Source: JBBDYQ01 sp035553855
Lineage (GTDB): Bacteria > Actinomycetota > Thermoleophilia > Solirubrobacterales > Thermoleophilaceae
Length of the DNA stretch: 22,963 nucleotides
Reading direction: 5' to 3'
Assembly: GCA_035553855.1 (NCBI GenBank)
Contig: DATMJO010000116.1
Coordinates: 1 to 22,963, forward strand
Below, one piece after another: positions 22,549-22,963 of the stretch; the stretch's first letter is position 1, and each line of letters opens with the position of its first letter. Made by a program: the position numbers and the translations under genes. The notes under the pieces are model-generated. The model did no database searches and was not told where the DNA came from. It saw only the letters and a program-made list of their open reading frames with translations.

Positions 22549-22598
22549 CGCGAACGTCCCGCGTCAATGCCTATAGGGGGTGCTGAGGGACGTTCGCG
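22549..22598. terminator. 50-bp dyad between convergent genes, possible bidirectional terminator
   Basis: Perfect 12-bp arms CGCGAACGTCCC (22549-22560) and GGGACGTTCGCG (22587-22598) flank 26 bp. The inner palindrome CCTATAGG (22570-22577) shares exactly the same dyad centre, and several intermediate positions also pair. It lies in the 77-bp gap between the DUF4349 and threonine dehydratase stops, so terminating both is the simplest role. There is no U tract on either side. A protein-binding site or a dispersed palindromic repeat are alternatives. Confidence 0.55.
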
Positions 22599-22614
22599 GC
22601 GTTGGGTGGGGCGC

Positions 22615-22963
22615 TCAGCGGTACTCGGGCGCGCGGGGCGGGCGAAAGCCCGCGTCGCGCACCGCCGCCTCGATCTCGTCCGAATGCCCCGCGCCGCGTG
22701 TGCCCAGCACGAGTTGCACGGCCGTCTCGCGGACGTGCAGGTCGAGACCCTCGCGCAGGTGCTCCACGCCCAGCACGTTCCCCCCGCGCTCGGCCACGAG
22801 GCCCAGAAGCCCGGCGAGCGCGCCCGGGCGGTCGGGGACGACCGCCGACATGACGACGCGCCTGCCGGCCGCCGTCTCGCCGAGGCGGATGCATTCGGCG
22901 AGCAGCCCCGCGTCGACGTTGCCGCCCGAGAGCACCGCGCACGCCGTCCCCTCGACGCCCACC
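22615..22963 (-). CDS. ilvA: Threonine dehydratase, C-terminal part (partial, runs off the window)
   Basis: Only the last roughly 116 codons are present; the gene continues beyond the window edge, so the apparent start is internal. The visible part begins with the end of the PLP fold, including AVLSGGNVDAGLLAE, whose SGGN motif is characteristic of the threonine/serine dehydratase family. An ACT-like domain follows: SAVVPDRPGALAGLLGLVAE, NVLGVEHLREG and LDLHVRETAVQLVLGTRG. This short single-ACT form matches the catabolic-type threonine ammonia-lyase (TIGR01127-like), which converts threonine to 2-oxobutanoate, rather than the long biosynthetic enzyme with two regulatory domains. Function of the missing part cannot be judged. 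Confidence 0.9.
   Translation of the reverse strand, partial: VGVEGTACAVLSGGNVDAGLLAECIRLGETAAGRRVVMSAVVPDRPGALAGLLGLVAERGGNVLGVEHLREGLDLHVRETAVQLVLGTRGAGHSDEIEAAVRDAGFRPPRAPEYR

Noticed and set aside
22549..22598. LexA (SOS) box, suggested by GAAC and GTTC in the dyad arms
   Set aside because: The half-sites are far too widely separated for the actinobacterial GAAC-N4-GTTC box, and the site lies between gene ends, not before a promoter.

Overview
This is a contiguous, very GC-rich (about 70% by eye) and densely packed bacterial chromosome segment that looks actinobacterial. The best guess is a deep-branching class such as Thermoleophilia (Solirubrobacterales-like), but no rRNA or marker search could be run. 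The clues are a fused PafBC WYL regulator, an F420/FMN-type PPOX protein, an Lhr-Nei repair pair, a DUF4349 protein next to an ECF sigma factor, many GTG/TTG starts, and TANNNT -10 hexamers placed only 6-11 nt before start codons, as expected for leaderless mRNAs. I see no tRNA, rRNA, CRISPR array, insertion sequence or phage gene. No gene-free stretch exceeds 300 bases.

Layout. (1) 94-2133: fused PafB-PafC regulator. (2) 2208-5561: PPOX protein followed by a dTDP-rhamnose operon in the order rmlA-rmlD-rmlB, with 4-bp NTGA overlaps at each of three junctions; no rmlC is present. (3) 5562-7649: a group of exported proteins. These are a tiny acidic secreted protein behind a canonical promoter, structured leader and strong Shine-Dalgarno, then a lipoprotein, then a convergent choice-of-anchor L protein. 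(4) 7752-10408: a translationally coupled run of ABC ATPase, ABC-2 permease, HD-GYP domain protein and family-5 uracil-DNA glycosylase, ending in a 31-bp imperfect palindrome. (5) 10490-16324: giant Lhr helicase, Nei/Fpg glycosylase and a divergent GDPD-family protein. (6) 16317-16796 (minus): small secreted protein. (7) 16889-18342: two tandem Tim44-like proteins, one membrane anchored and one soluble with a SHOCT tail. (8) 18336-20896: a glycan locus with a GT2 and a methyltransferase on the minus strand, and a second, rhamnosyltransferase-like GT2 leaving divergently from overlapping -10 elements. (9) 20896-22537: ECF sigma factor and its likely membrane partner, a DUF4349 protein. (10) 22615-22963 (minus): the 3' end of a threonine dehydratase gene. 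Between (9) and (10) lies a 50-bp dyad.

How the parts fit. The rml genes would make an activated deoxysugar that the GT2 at 20024 could use. UdgB, Lhr and Nei form a base-excision/helicase repair neighbourhood, and PafBC homologues control DNA-damage genes in mycobacteria, so a regulatory link is possible but not shown. The ECF/DUF4349 pair looks like an envelope-sensing module coupled to a glycosyltransferase gene.

The most unusual items are the small secreted protein that has no basic residue after its signal peptide, with its structured leader and five-codon upstream ORF; the overlapping divergent -10 elements at 20005-20014; the two dyad elements at 10403-10433 and 22549-22598; and the probable CTG start of rmlA. 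I found no clear-cut new defence or mobile system.
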